A stretch of 64,000 bases of DNA, from NCBI GenBank assembly GCA_963744575.1, contig CAVUUF010000025.1, positions 124,001 to 188,000 of the forward strand. Direction: 5' to 3'. Positions 8,451-18,700 of this stretch are shown in pieces. Made by a program: the position numbers and the translations under genes. The notes under the pieces were generated by a model that did no database searches, was not told where the DNA came from, and was given only the letters and a program-made list of their open reading frames with translations. The first letter of the stretch is position 1, and each line of letters begins with the position of its first letter. The DNA is from Palsa-504 sp963744575. Lineage in GTDB: Bacteria > Actinomycetota > Actinomycetes > Streptosporangiales > Streptosporangiaceae.

Positions 8451-9194
8451 TTACCAGGCGTTCAGCGTCAGGTCGAAGCTGTAACGCGAGGCCCGGTACA
8501 GGTGCTGACCGTGCTCTACCGCCCGTCCCTGGTCGTCGTAGGCCGAACGTTCCATGGTCAGCAGCGGCGCTCCCCGTCTCTCGCCGAGCGCGCGGGCCTC
8601 GGCGGCGGTCGCGGCCCGCGCCCCGATAGCCTGCTTGGCGATCCGCAGGGCGATGCCGTTCGCGCGGAACAGGTTGTAGAGCCCCTGCCCCTCCAGGTCG
8701 GCCGCGGTCAGGCTCATGCACTGCGCCGGAACGTAGTTGCACATCAGCGCGAGCGGCTCCCCGTCGGCGTACCGCAGTCGCTCGAAGGCGTGCACCGGCG
8801 TGCCTGGCGCGATGCCGAGCTTGACGGCGAGGGCATCGGGCGCGTCCTCGGTCCGGAAGCTGAGCACCCTGGTGGACGGGACCCGGCCGGTCTTGGCCAG
8901 GTCGTCGTACAGGCTGGTCAGCTCCACCTCGCGGGTGACCTTGGCGTGCACGACCTGCGTCCCGATCCCGCGCTTGCGGACCAGCAGCCCGCGGCCCACC
9001 AGGTACTCGATGGCCCGGCGCATGGTCGGCCGGGACAGGCCGAGCTGGTCGGCCAGGTCGATCTCGTTCTCGAGCCGCGTTCCCATCGGTAGCTCGCCAG
9101 ACTCGATCATGTGTTCCAGATGTTGCGCCACCTGGAAGTAAAGGGGGACCGGACTGCTCCGGTCGACCCGGATGGGCATGGCGGCACGGCTCAC
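8451..9194 (-). CDS. GntR-family regulator, HutC/UTRA subfamily, probable inositol operon regulator
   Basis: The N-terminal winged helix (YFQVAQHLEHMIESGELPMGTRLENEIDLADQLGLSRPTMRRAIEYLVGRGLL) is typical of GntR. The C-terminal ~160 residues form a UTRA effector domain (ELTSLYDDLAKTGRVPSTRVL ... AFERLRYADGEPLALMCNYVP ... HGQHLYRASRYSFDLTL). It is divergent from the inositol operon across a 225-bp intergenic region holding a GntR-type palindrome, so it most likely controls that operon in response to an inositol intermediate. The GTG at 9194 has AAGGGA upstream; the ATG at 9179 is an alternative. Confidence 0.9.
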   Translation of the reverse strand: MSRAAMPIRVDRSSPVPLYFQVAQHLEHMIESGELPMGTRLENEIDLADQLGLSRPTMRRAIEYLVGRGLLVRKRGIGTQVVHAKVTREVELTSLYDDLAKTGRVPSTRVLSFRTEDAPDALAVKLGIAPGTPVHAFERLRYADGEPLALMCNYVPAQCMSLTAADLEGQGLYNLFRANGIALRIAKQAIGARAATAAEARALGERRGAPLLTMERSAYDDQGRAVEHGQHLYRASRYSFDLTLNAW

Positions 9195-9280
9195 GGACTA
9201 TCCCTTGCGGCGGGATCAATTCGATAACGATCCCATTATGTCCCCCTGGTCACCCGGTTGCCAGCAGATTAAGACGTAAA

Positions 9281-9294
9281 TATGTCTAGACATA
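9281..9294. promoter_or_regulatory. Perfect 14-bp palindrome, candidate GntR operator
   Basis: TATGTCTAGACATA is its own reverse complement and contains GTCTAGAC, an exact match to the GTNTANAC core known for HutC/GntR regulators. It ends 4 bp before the -35 hexamer of the inositol operon, a position suited to repression by the adjacent GntR protein. Confidence 0.65.
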
Positions 9295-9297
9295 CTC

Positions 9298-9326
9298 TTG
9301 ACCTGACCGAAATGCAGGCGTAAAAA
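9298..9326 (+). promoter_or_regulatory. Candidate promoter of the inositol operon
   Basis: TTGACC (9298-9303), a 17-bp spacer and TAAAAA (9321-9326) form a plausible sigma-70-type promoter. It lies 94 bp before the iolC start and directly next to the 14-bp palindrome. The -10 box is weak, so the assignment is tentative. Confidence 0.45.
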
Positions 9327-9419
9327 GTTAGCAACTCACTAGGTCTAATCGCGAAGATCCGGGGAGGCAGTCTCGATGCGCGTTGAACCTTCCACCCAGA
9401 GCCAGACGGAAGGCACGGC

Positions 9420-10367
9420 ATGACGGCGTTCGAGGTGCTCACCATGGGCCGGATCGGTGTCGACCTGTACCCGCAGCAAGTCGGCGTGAGCCTGGCCGAA
9501 GTGGAGACGTTCGGCAAGTTCCTCGGCGGCAGCGCCGCCAACGTCGCGGTGGCGGCGGCCAGGTACGGCCGGCGCGCGGCGGTCATCACCCGCACCGGCG
9601 AGGACCCGTTCGGCACGTTCCTGCACACGGCGCTGCGCGGCTACGGCGTCGACGACCGCTACGTCACCGCGGTCCCCAGCCTGCCCACGCCGGTGACGTT
9701 CTGCGAGATCTTCCCGCCCGATGACTTCCCGCTGTACTTCTACCGCTGGCCGAAGGCGCCAGACCTGGAGATCTACCCCGGCGAACTCGACCTGGACGCC
9801 ATCGGACAAGCCGGCGTCTTCTGGGTGACGGTCACCGGGCTGTCGCAGGAGCCGAGCCGCGCCGCCACCCTGGCCGCCCTGGAAGCGCGAGCCCGCCAGG
9901 ACATCACCGTGCTGGACCTGGACTACCGGCCGATGTTCTGGCCGTCCCGGGAGGAGGCCAGGCACTGGGTGCAGCAGGCGCTGCCGCACGTGACCGTGGC
10001 CGTGGGCAACCTGGACGAGTGCGACACCGCGGTGGGGGAGCGGGAGCCGCTGGCCGCGGCGCGGAAACTGCACGAGTTCGGCGTCAAGCTCGCCGTCGTC
10101 AAACAGGGCCCCAAGGGCGTCCTCGCGCACGATACGAGCACCGCCGTGGAAGTGTCCCCGGTGCCGGTCACCGTGCTGAACGGCCTCGGCGCCGGCGACG
10201 CGTTCGGCGGGGCGCTGTGCCACGGGCTGCTGGCCGGCTGGGACGTCGAGCGCGTAATGCGCTTCGCGAACGCCGCCGGGGCCATCGTGGCGTCGCGGCT
10301 CGCCTGCTCCGACGCCATGCCGACCGCGGCCGAGGTCGACGAACTCATGGAGGCTTCCCGTGCATGA
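9420..10367 (+). CDS. iolC: 5-dehydro-2-deoxygluconokinase
   Basis: IolC phosphorylates 5-dehydro-2-deoxy-gluconate (DKG), the fifth step of myo-inositol breakdown. The 315-residue protein is a PfkB-family sugar kinase with the N-terminal signature GKFLGGSAANVAVAAARYG and the C-terminal signature LNGLGAGDAFGGALCHGL, which carries the catalytic Asp and anion hole. It is the first gene of the operon, preceded by GGAAGG as ribosome site. Its end overlaps the next gene by 8 bp. The call as IolC rather than another PfkB kinase rests on the operon context. Confidence 0.93.
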   Translation: MTAFEVLTMGRIGVDLYPQQVGVSLAEVETFGKFLGGSAANVAVAAARYGRRAAVITRTGEDPFGTFLHTALRGYGVDDRYVTAVPSLPTPVTFCEIFPPDDFPLYFYRWPKAPDLEIYPGELDLDAIGQAGVFWVTVTGLSQEPSRAATLAALEARARQDITVLDLDYRPMFWPSREEARHWVQQALPHVTVAVGNLDECDTAVGEREPLAAARKLHEFGVKLAVVKQGPKGVLAHDTSTAVEVSPVPVTVLNGLGAGDAFGGALCHGLLAGWDVERVMRFANAAGAIVASRLACSDAMPTAAEVDELMEASRA

Positions 10368-11238
10368 CCAGCTCAAGGCCATCCTCCAGGCGCGCGCGCG
10401 CCGCCCGAAGGCCGTCGCCGAGGCGGCCGGCCAGCGCAAGCGCCGGACGTCGCTGCTCGGCGAGGACGGCCAGCTGTTCATCATCGCCGCCGACCATCCG
10501 GCGCGCGGCGCGCTGCGGGCCGGCGACCGGCCGATGGCCATGGCCGACCGGGCCGACCTGCTCGAGCGGATGTCGCTGGCGCTGCGCAGGCCCGGTGTCG
10601 ACGGCGTGCTCGGCACCGCGGACATCATCGAGGACCTGCTGCTGCTGGGCGCGCTGGAGGACAAGGTCGTCATCGGCTCGATGAACCGCGGCGGCCTGGC
10701 CGGGACCGCCTTCGAGCTGGACGACCGGTTCACCGGGTACGACGCGGATGCCATCGACCGGATGGGGTTCGACGGCGGCAAGATGCTGTTCCGCATCGAC
10801 CCGGACGATCCCGCCACCGTGCTGACCATGGAATCCTGCGCCCGGGCCATCAGCGACCTGGCCGGCCGCGGCCTGATGGCCATGATCGAGCCGTTCATCT
10901 CGCACCGGGTGGACGGCCGGGTCCGCAACGACCTGTCGCCCGAGGCGGTGATCCGCTCCATCGCGGTGGCGGCCGGCCTGGGCACCACCTCGGCTTACAC
11001 CTGGCTCAAGCTGCCGGTGGTGGAGGAGATGGAACGGGTCCTGGCCGCCTCGATGCTGCCGGTCCTGCTGCTCGGCGGCGAGGTCAGCGCAGACCAGGAC
11101 GCCGCCTTCGAGAGCTGGCGCAAGGCACTGCAGATCCCGTCGGTGCACGGGCTGGTCATCGGCCGGTCCCTGCTGTTCCCGCCCGGTGACGACGTGGCCG
11201 GCGCGGTGGACACCGTCGTCACCATGGTGCGGGGGTGA
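10360..11238 (+). CDS. Aldolase-like (beta/alpha)8 protein of inositol operons (Cgl0159 family)
   Basis: This protein belongs to the aldolase-like barrel family found between iolC and iolB/iolA in actinobacteria such as Corynebacterium glutamicum (Cgl0159). A likely role is cleavage of DKG-6-phosphate to dihydroxyacetone phosphate and malonate semialdehyde, the step done by IolJ in Bacillus; this is inferred from position. Segments such as FIIAADHPARGAL, GVDGVLGTADIIEDLL, LMAMIEPFI, TWLKLPV and VLLLGGEVS fit beta strands of a DeoC/FbaB-like barrel, with the Lys in WLKLP a Schiff-base candidate. The GTG start overlaps iolC and the stop is followed within 3 nt by iolB. Confidence 0.78.
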   Translation: MHDQLKAILQARARRPKAVAEAAGQRKRRTSLLGEDGQLFIIAADHPARGALRAGDRPMAMADRADLLERMSLALRRPGVDGVLGTADIIEDLLLLGALEDKVVIGSMNRGGLAGTAFELDDRFTGYDADAIDRMGFDGGKMLFRIDPDDPATVLTMESCARAISDLAGRGLMAMIEPFISHRVDGRVRNDLSPEAVIRSIAVAAGLGTTSAYTWLKLPVVEEMERVLAASMLPVLLLGGEVSADQDAAFESWRKALQIPSVHGLVIGRSLLFPPGDDVAGAVDTVVTMVRG

Positions 11239-11241
11239 GGC

Positions 11242-12105
11242 GTGGACGACAAGCTCCACCTCCGCCAGGGAACCAGCCAGGACGGCCCGTTCGCCCTCGT
11301 GGTCACGCCCGAACAGGCCGGCTGGACCTACAGCGGCCTGAAGGTGCTGAACCTGCGGCCCGCCCAGTCGCACAGCTGGGCCACCGGCGAGGATGAGATC
11401 CTCGTCCTGCCGCTGTCCGGCTCGTGCACGGTGACGTGCGACCACACGACCTTCGACCTGCAAGGCCGGCGCACCGTGTTCTCCCGGGTCAGCGACTTCT
11501 GCTATGCCCCCCGCGACGCCACCGTCACCGTGACCTCCGCGGACGGCGGCACGTTCGCCATCCCGTCCGCCCGCTGCGCGCACCGGCTGGAACCGCGCTA
11601 CGGCCCGGCCGAAAACGTGCCGGTGGAACTGCGCGGAGCCGGCCGGGCCAGCCGGCAGGTGAACAACTTCTGCTCGCCGGAGGCCTTCGGGGCCGACAAG
11701 CTCATCGCGGTCGAGGTACTCACCCCGGGCGGGAACTGGTCCTCCTACCCGCCGCACAAGCACGACGAGACGCGCCCGGACGAGGCCGAACTCGAGGAGA
11801 TCTACTACTTCGACACCCAGGGCCTGGCCTACCAGCGGGTGTACGGCACGCCGGGCCGCCCCATCGACGTGCTGGCCGAGGTCGGCCCCGGCGACGTGGT
11901 GCTCATCCCGCACGGCTGGCACGGCCCGTCGATCGCCGCTCCCGGATACGACCTGTACTACCTCAACGTCATGGCGGGCCCGGAGCCGGAGCGAGCCTGG
12001 CGGTTCTGCGACGACCCGGCCCACGCCTGGATCCGCGGCACCTGGGCGGACCAGCAGATCGACTCCCGGTTGCCGATGAGCTCGACGACGGAGAACCAGC
12101 GATGA
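11242..12105 (+). CDS. iolB: 5-deoxy-glucuronate isomerase
   Basis: IolB isomerises 5-deoxy-glucuronate to DKG in inositol breakdown. The 287-residue protein is a double cupin; metal-binding segments are visible as SHSWATGEDEILVLPLSG in the first half and YPPHKHDETRPDEAELEEIYY followed by IPHGWHGPSIA in the second. Start is GTG at 11242, 3 nt after the previous stop. Its TGA overlaps the iolD ATG (ATGA), indicating coupling. Confidence 0.95.
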   Translation: MDDKLHLRQGTSQDGPFALVVTPEQAGWTYSGLKVLNLRPAQSHSWATGEDEILVLPLSGSCTVTCDHTTFDLQGRRTVFSRVSDFCYAPRDATVTVTSADGGTFAIPSARCAHRLEPRYGPAENVPVELRGAGRASRQVNNFCSPEAFGADKLIAVEVLTPGGNWSSYPPHKHDETRPDEAELEEIYYFDTQGLAYQRVYGTPGRPIDVLAEVGPGDVVLIPHGWHGPSIAAPGYDLYYLNVMAGPEPERAWRFCDDPAHAWIRGTWADQQIDSRLPMSSTTENQR

Positions 12106-13976
12106 CCGTGCGCCTGACCGTGGCCCAGGCCCTGGTCCGCTTCCTGGCCGCCCAGTACAGCGAGCGGGACGGGGTACGCCGGCGGCTCATCGCGGGCTGC
12201 TGGGGCATCTTCGGCCACGGCAACGTGGCCGGCGTCGGCCAGGCGCTGCTCCAGGCGGAGCAGACCGGCGACGCGGACCTGACGTACTACCTGGCCCGCA
12301 ACGAACAGGCCATGGTGCACGCCTCGGTCGGCTTCGCCCGGATGCGGAACCGGCTGCAGGCCTTCGCCTGCACCGCCTCGATCGGCCCCGGCTCGACCAA
12401 CATGGTCACCGGGGCGGCGCTGGCCACCATCAACCGGATCCCCGTCCTGCTGCTGCCCAGTGACTTGTTCGCCACCCGCGCGGCCAGCCCGGTGCTGCAG
12501 GAACTGGAGGACCCGCGCTCGGCCGACGTCAGCGTCAACGACGCGTTCAAGCCGGTGTCGCGGTTCTGGGACCGGATCAACCGGCCGGAGCAGCTGCCGT
12601 CGGCGCTGCTGGCCGCGATGCGGGTGCTGACCGACCCGGCCGAGACCGGCGCGGTGACGCTGGCCCTCCCGCAGGATGTGCAGGCCGAGGCCCGCGACTG
12701 GCCCGAAGAGCTTTTCACCGAACGAACCTGGTACGTGCCCCGCCCGCTGCCCGAGCCCGCCGCTCTCGGCCGCGCCGTGGCGGTCCTGCGCGGCGCCCGC
12801 AGGCCGCTGATAGTCGCCGGCGGCGGCGTCATCTACTCCGAGGCCAGCGCGGCGCTGCGCGAGTTCGCCGAGGCGACCGGCATCCCGGTGGCCGACACCC
12901 AGGCGGGCAAGGGCGCGCTGGCCTGGGACCACCCGTGCGCCGTCGGCGGGGTCGGCGCGACCGGGTCGCCGGTGGCCAACGCGCTGGCCCGTGAGGCCGA
13001 CGTGGTGCTGGGCATCGGCACCAGGTACAGCGACTTCACCACCGCCTCGCGGACCGCGTTCGCCCGCCCGGGCGTGCGGTTCGTCAACCTCAACATCGCG
13101 GCCTTCGACGCGGGCAAGCACGCGGGCACCCCCCTGGTCGCCGACGCGCGGGCCGGCCTGGCGGCGCTGACCGCGGCGCTGGCCGGCTACCACGTCGACC
13201 CGGCGCAGGTCGCGGCGTTCCGCGAGCACGACGCGCGCTGGCGGCCGGTGGTGGACGAGGCGTACCACCTGGGTCACCAGCCGCTGCCGGCGCAGACCGA
13301 GGTCCTCGGGGCCCTGAACGAGTTCATGGATGACCGGGACGTGGTGGTGCAGGCGGCCGGGAGCATGCCCGGGGACCTGCAGATGCTGTGGCGCGCCCGG
13401 GACCCGAAGTCCTACCACGTCGAGTACGGCTACTCGTGCATGGGGTACGAGATCGCCGGCGCCCTGGGCGCCAAGCTGGCCGCGCCGGACCGCGAGGTGT
13501 TCGCGCTGGTCGGCGACGGGTCCTACCTGATGATGGCGACCGAGATCGTCACCGCGGTGGCCGAGGGGATCAAGCTGAACATCATCCTGGTGCAGAATCA
13601 GGGCTTCGCCTCCATCGGCGCGCTGTCGGAACTGCTCGGCTCGCAGCGGTTCGGCACCCGCTACCGCTACCGCGACCCGGCCACCGGGCGGCTGGACGGC
13701 GACGTGCTCCCGGTCGACCTGGCGGCCAACGCGGCCAGCCTGGGCGCCGACGTCATCCGGGCCCGCACCGTCAAGGAATTCCAGGTCGCGCTGGAGCAGT
13801 CCCGGGCGTCGGACCGGACCACGGTCGTGCACGTCGAGACGGACCCGCTGGCCCCCGTCCCGTCCTCGCAGAGCTGGTGGGACGTGCCGGTATCGGAAAC
13901 CTCCGCGCTGGAGTCCACCCGGCAGGCCCGCCTGGCCTACCAGGCGGCCCAGCGCGATCAGCGGATTTACCTGTGA
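12102..13976 (+). CDS. iolD: 3D-(3,5/4)-trihydroxycyclohexane-1,2-dione hydrolase
   Basis: IolD opens the ring of trihydroxycyclohexanedione to give 5-deoxy-glucuronate. The 624-residue protein is a thiamine-diphosphate enzyme of the acetolactate synthase fold. The N-terminal domain has the YYLARNEQAMVHASVGFARM block with the catalytic Glu, the middle has AGGGVIYSEA, and the C-terminal ThDP/Mg site is GDGSYLMMATEI ... NIILVQNQGFASIG. The ATG at 12102 overlaps the iolB stop and matches the usual N-terminus (MTVRLTVAQALVRFLAAQ). Confidence 0.96.
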   Translation: MTVRLTVAQALVRFLAAQYSERDGVRRRLIAGCWGIFGHGNVAGVGQALLQAEQTGDADLTYYLARNEQAMVHASVGFARMRNRLQAFACTASIGPGSTNMVTGAALATINRIPVLLLPSDLFATRAASPVLQELEDPRSADVSVNDAFKPVSRFWDRINRPEQLPSALLAAMRVLTDPAETGAVTLALPQDVQAEARDWPEELFTERTWYVPRPLPEPAALGRAVAVLRGARRPLIVAGGGVIYSEASAALREFAEATGIPVADTQAGKGALAWDHPCAVGGVGATGSPVANALAREADVVLGIGTRYSDFTTASRTAFARPGVRFVNLNIAAFDAGKHAGTPLVADARAGLAALTAALAGYHVDPAQVAAFREHDARWRPVVDEAYHLGHQPLPAQTEVLGALNEFMDDRDVVVQAAGSMPGDLQMLWRARDPKSYHVEYGYSCMGYEIAGALGAKLAAPDREVFALVGDGSYLMMATEIVTAVAEGIKLNIILVQNQGFASIGALSELLGSQRFGTRYRYRDPATGRLDGDVLPVDLAANAASLGADVIRARTVKEFQVALEQSRASDRTTVVHVETDPLAPVPSSQSWWDVPVSETSALESTRQARLAYQAAQRDQRIYL

Positions 13977-13996
13977 GAAAGGGCTGAAATTTACGG

Positions 13997-15499
13997 ATGC
14001 GTACTATCCAGCACTGGATTGCCGGCGCCGAGACGACCGGAGCCTCGACCCGGTTCGGCCCCGTCTGGAACCCGGCGACCGGACAGCAGCAGGCCCAGGT
14101 GGCGCTGGCCGAGCCGGCCGACGTCGACGCCGCGGTGGCGGCGGCGGCGAAGGCGTTCGAACAGTGGCGCGACGTGTCGCTCATCCGCCGCGCCCGGGTC
14201 ATGTTCGCCCTGCGCGACCTGATCGAGCGGCACACCGACGAACTGGCCGAACTGCTCGCCGACGAGCACGGCAAGGTCGTTTCCGACGCCAAGGGCGAGG
14301 TCATCCGCGGCCTGGAGGTGGTGGAGTACGCCTGCGGCATCCCGACCCTGCTCAAGGGCGAGTTCTCCGAGCAGGTCTCCACCGACGTGGACGCTTACTC
14401 GTTCCGGCAGCCGCTGGGTGTCTGCGCCGGGATCACGCCGTTCAACTTCCCGGTCATGGTGCCGATGTGGATGCACCCGGTCGCCATCGCCGCCGGGAAC
14501 ACCTTCGTGCTCAAGCCGAGCGAGCGCGACCCGTCCGCGTCCAACTTCATCGCCCGCCTGTACGCCGAGGCCGGGCTGCCCGAGGGCGTCTTCAACGTGG
14601 TGCACGGGGACAAGGCGGCCGTCGACGCGATCCTGGACCACCCGGACATCGCGGCGGTCAGCTTCGTCGGCTCGACGCCGATCGCGAAGTACGTGCACCA
14701 GCGGGCCTCGCAGGCCGGCCAGCGGGTGCAGGCCCTCGGCGGGGCCAAGAACCACGCCGTGGTGCTGCCGGACGCGGACATGGAGTTCGCCGCCAACCAC
14801 ATCACCGCGGCCGGCTACGGATCGGCCGGCCAGCGGTGCATGGCCATCTCCGCGGTCGTCGCCGTGGGCGACGCGGGCGACGCCCTGGTCGCCAGGCTGA
14901 AGGCCAAGGCCGAGGAGGTCACGGTCGGCCCGGGCCGGGAGGTGTCCTCCGACATGGGCCCGGTCGTCACCCCGCAGGCCCGGGACCGCATCACCGGCTA
15001 CGTCGACCGCGGCGCCGAGGCCGGGGCCACCCTCGTGGTCGACGGCCGCGGCCTGGTCGTCGACGGGCACGAGAACGGCTTCTTCGTCGGCCCGACCCTG
15101 TTCAACCACGTCACCACCGACATGGACATCTACACCGACGAGATCTTCGGCCCGGTCCTGGTCATCGTGCGGGCCGAGACCTTCGACGAGGCCATCGCCA
15201 TCGTCAACGCCAACCCCTACGGCAACGGCACCGCCATCTTCACCTCCAGCGGCCAGGCCGCGCGCACGTTCCAGCGGCATGTGCAGGTCGGGATGATCGG
15301 CGTCAACGTCCCGATCCCGGTGCCGATGGCCTTCTACTCCTTCGGGGGCTGGAAGGACTCCCTGTTCGGCGACACCCACATGCACGGCCCGGAAGGCATC
15401 CGCTTCTACACCCGGGCCAAGGCCATCACCAGCCGCTGGCCCGACAACGCCTACCAAGAGCACCACCGTTCGCACATGCACTTCCCGACCGCCAGCTAG
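13997..15499 (+). CDS. mmsA: Methylmalonate-semialdehyde dehydrogenase (CoA acylating)
   Basis: MmsA/IolA oxidises malonate semialdehyde to acetyl-CoA and CO2 with NAD and CoA, the last step of the inositol pathway. The 500-residue protein has the aldehyde dehydrogenase landmarks PFNFPVMVPMWMHPVAIAAGN, the NAD-site Gly in FVGSTPIAKYVH, and the catalytic Cys in SAGQRCMAIS (about residue 281). The IGVNVPIPVPMAFYSFGGWKDS segment is characteristic of the MMSDH subfamily. It starts 20 bp after iolD. Confidence 0.96.
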   Translation: MRTIQHWIAGAETTGASTRFGPVWNPATGQQQAQVALAEPADVDAAVAAAAKAFEQWRDVSLIRRARVMFALRDLIERHTDELAELLADEHGKVVSDAKGEVIRGLEVVEYACGIPTLLKGEFSEQVSTDVDAYSFRQPLGVCAGITPFNFPVMVPMWMHPVAIAAGNTFVLKPSERDPSASNFIARLYAEAGLPEGVFNVVHGDKAAVDAILDHPDIAAVSFVGSTPIAKYVHQRASQAGQRVQALGGAKNHAVVLPDADMEFAANHITAAGYGSAGQRCMAISAVVAVGDAGDALVARLKAKAEEVTVGPGREVSSDMGPVVTPQARDRITGYVDRGAEAGATLVVDGRGLVVDGHENGFFVGPTLFNHVTTDMDIYTDEIFGPVLVIVRAETFDEAIAIVNANPYGNGTAIFTSSGQAARTFQRHVQVGMIGVNVPIPVPMAFYSFGGWKDSLFGDTHMHGPEGIRFYTRAKAITSRWPDNAYQEHHRSHMHFPTAS

Positions 15500-15528
15500 A
15501 AATCATCCTCACCCCGGAGGTATCGCAG

Positions 15529-16548
15529 ATGTTCAGATCCAGAAGACGTGCCCTCGCCATCGCGTTGTTCATGGTCCTCCCGCTCGTCCTGGGCGCCTGC
15601 TCCGCGACCGGCGGCAAGAAGGCCGCCGAGGCCGCCGCCGGCGGCGGCGGCGCGGGCGTGGCGGCGGGCCATGCCAACACGCCGCACTACACGGTCGCGA
15701 TGATCACCCACGCGTCGCCGGGCGACACGTTCTGGGACATCATCAGGAACGGCGCCACCGCCGCGGCGGCCAAGGACAACATCACGCTGAAGTACTCCAG
15801 CGACCCCGATCCGACCAAGCAGGCCCAGCTGATCACGGACGCGGTCAACAGCCACGTCAACGGCATCGCGGTCACCGACCCCAACCCCGGCGCGCTGTGC
15901 CCGACGATCCAGAAGGCCAAGGCGGCCGGCATCCCGGTGGTCATGTTCAACGCGGGCTACTCCAGCTGGCAGTCGTGCGGCGGGATGGAGTACTTCGGCC
16001 AGGACGAGGCCATCGCGGGAGTCGCGGCGGGCAAGCGGCTGGCCGCGGCGGGCAAGAAGGACGTGCTGTGCGTGCTGCAGGCCCAGGGGCAGGCCCAGCT
16101 CGAGGCCCGGTGTGCGGGCGTGAAGCAGGGCCTGGGCTCTGAGGGCACGATGAGCAAGCTGTACGTGAACGGCACCGACAACTCGGCCGTGCTGTCCTCG
16201 CTGAGCGCCGAGCTCACCAGGAACAAGAACTACGACGCGGTCATCACGCTCGGCGCGCAGTTCGCGCTGATCGCCATCCAGGCCCTCAACCAGGCCCACA
16301 GCAGCGCCAAGCTGTACACCTTCGACACCAGCGCCGCCGAGATCGCCAAGATCAAGTCCGGGGCGGTGCAGTGGGCGGTGGACCAGCAGCCGTACCTGCA
16401 GGGCTATGAGTCGGTCGACTCGCTGTGGCTGTACCTGACCAACGCCAACGTCCTGGGCGGCAACCTGACCGTGCTGACCGGCCCGTCGTTCGTCGACGCC
16501 AGCAACGTGGACCAGGTGGCCAAGTACGCGGCAGCGGGCAACCGCTGA
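15529..16548 (+). CDS. Sugar/inositol ABC transporter substrate-binding lipoprotein
   Basis: This is the extracellular binding protein of a CUT2-type importer. The signal peptide MFRSRRRALAIALFMVLPLV ends in a lipobox LGAC with Cys24 as the lipid anchor, followed by a Gly/Ala-rich linker. The mature part is a periplasmic-binding-protein type 1 fold (Peripla_BP_4: VAMITHASPGDTFWDIIRNG, ITDAVNSHVNGIAVTDPNP, AGIPVVMFNAGYSS, AVQWAVDQQPYLQGY). Given the operon, the ligand is probably myo-inositol or a related cyclitol. The ATG has GGAGG 8 nt upstream. Confidence 0.92.
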   Translation: MFRSRRRALAIALFMVLPLVLGACSATGGKKAAEAAAGGGGAGVAAGHANTPHYTVAMITHASPGDTFWDIIRNGATAAAAKDNITLKYSSDPDPTKQAQLITDAVNSHVNGIAVTDPNPGALCPTIQKAKAAGIPVVMFNAGYSSWQSCGGMEYFGQDEAIAGVAAGKRLAAAGKKDVLCVLQAQGQAQLEARCAGVKQGLGSEGTMSKLYVNGTDNSAVLSSLSAELTRNKNYDAVITLGAQFALIAIQALNQAHSSAKLYTFDTSAAEIAKIKSGAVQWAVDQQPYLQGYESVDSLWLYLTNANVLGGNLTVLTGPSFVDASNVDQVAKYAAAGNR

Positions 16549-16555
16549 GTTTTTC

Positions 16556-16607
16556 CCGGGGGGGATGACCCCCCGGTGACCGCCCGGGTACGGGGGCCCC
16601 CGTACCC
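16556..16607. repeat. Two strong G/C-run hairpins between binding protein and permease genes
   Basis: CCGGGGGG...CCCCCCGG (16556-16576, loop ATGA) is followed by a perfect 22-bp palindrome at 16586-16607 (half-site GGGTACGGGGG). Both lie in the 120-bp gap after the binding-protein gene. Stem-loops there commonly stabilise the upstream message and lower expression of the membrane genes, which fits the need for excess binding protein. There is no T-run, so this is not a classic terminator. Confidence 0.6.
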
Positions 16608-16670
16608 CGGGCCCCCGGAACCCCCGGAACGGGGGCTCCCCGGTGCAGACCCCGAAAGGAAATGGTTTCC

Positions 16671-17725
16671 ATGGCTCAGACAACTGAAGCGCCGGTCGCG
16701 CCGCCGCCCAGAGCTGATGAGCGGGTAGGGCGTAAGTCCCCGCTGGCCCGGCTGCTGGCCCGGCCGGAGGCGGGCGCGATCGCCGGCGCGATCGTGATTT
16801 ACGTGTTCTTCTTCATCATCGCGCCGCCGTTCCGGAACGCGTCCTCGTTCTCCTCGGTGCTGTACGTGACCTCGACGTACGGGCTGATGGCCACGCCGGT
16901 CGCGCTGCTGATGATCGGCGGGGAGTTCGACCTGTCGGCCGGCGTCGCGGTGACCTCCTCGGCGTTGTGCGCCTCGCTGTTCTCCTATGAGTTCACCACC
17001 AACGCCTGGGTCGGGGTGCTGGTCGCGCTGGCCCTGTCGCTGGCGATCGGGTTCATCAACGGGTGGATCGTGGTCAAGACCGGGATCCCGTCCTTCCTGG
17101 TCACGCTGGGCACGTTCTTCATGCTGCAGGGCATCAACATCGCGCTGACCCAGACCATCACCAACCAGGTGGCCAGCCCGGACATCTCCACCCTGCAGGG
17201 GTTCAGCTCGGCGCAGAAGGTGTTCTCGGCCAGCTGGACCATCGGCGGGGTGAACATCAGGACCTCGATCATCTACTGGCTGGTGTTCGTGATCATCGGG
17301 ACCTGGATCTTGATGCGCAGCCGGGTGGGGAACTGGATCTTCTCCGTCGGCGGCAACGCGGTCAGCGCCCGGGCGGTCGGCGTACCGGTGGGCAAGGTGA
17401 AGATCGGCCTGTTCATGGCGGTCGGGTTCATGGCCTGGTTCACCGGCATGCACACGCTGTTCCTGTTCAACACCATCCAGTCCGGCCAGGGCGTCGGCAA
17501 CGAGTTCGTCTACATCATCGCGGCAGTGGTCGGCGGCTGCCTGCTGACCGGCGGGTACGGGTCCGTGGTCGGCGCGGCCATCGGCGCGCTGATCTTCGGC
17601 ATGGTCAACCAGGGCATCGTCTACGCCGGCTGGAACCCGGACTGGTTCCAGTTCTTCGTCGGCGCGCTGCTGCTCGGCGCGATCTTGCTGAACACCTACA
17701 TCCGGCGCCGCGCGGAGGCAGCGAT

Positions 17726-17729
<4 letters not shown>
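16671..17729 (+). CDS. Sugar/inositol ABC transporter permease
   Basis: This polytopic membrane protein (BPD_transp_2, RbsC/FrcC type) forms the translocation channel of the importer. About 8-10 hydrophobic segments are visible, and the EFDLSAGVAVTSSALCA segment is the family's signature region for coupling to the ATPase. YIIAAVVGGCLLTGGYGSVVGAAIGALIFGMVNQG near the C-terminus is typical of the ribose/xylose-type permeases. The ATG at 16671 is preferred because AAAGGA lies 10 nt upstream; the ATG at 16662 is too close to it. The stop overlaps the ATPase start (ATGA). Confidence 0.93.

Positions 17730-18696
<967 letters not shown>

Positions 18697-18700
<4 letters not shown>

Noticed and set aside
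9345..10988. A 547-codon minus-strand frame across the iolC/aldolase genes
   Set aside because: Composition is that of an antisense shadow; the plus strand carries clear PfkB and barrel motifs with coupled starts.
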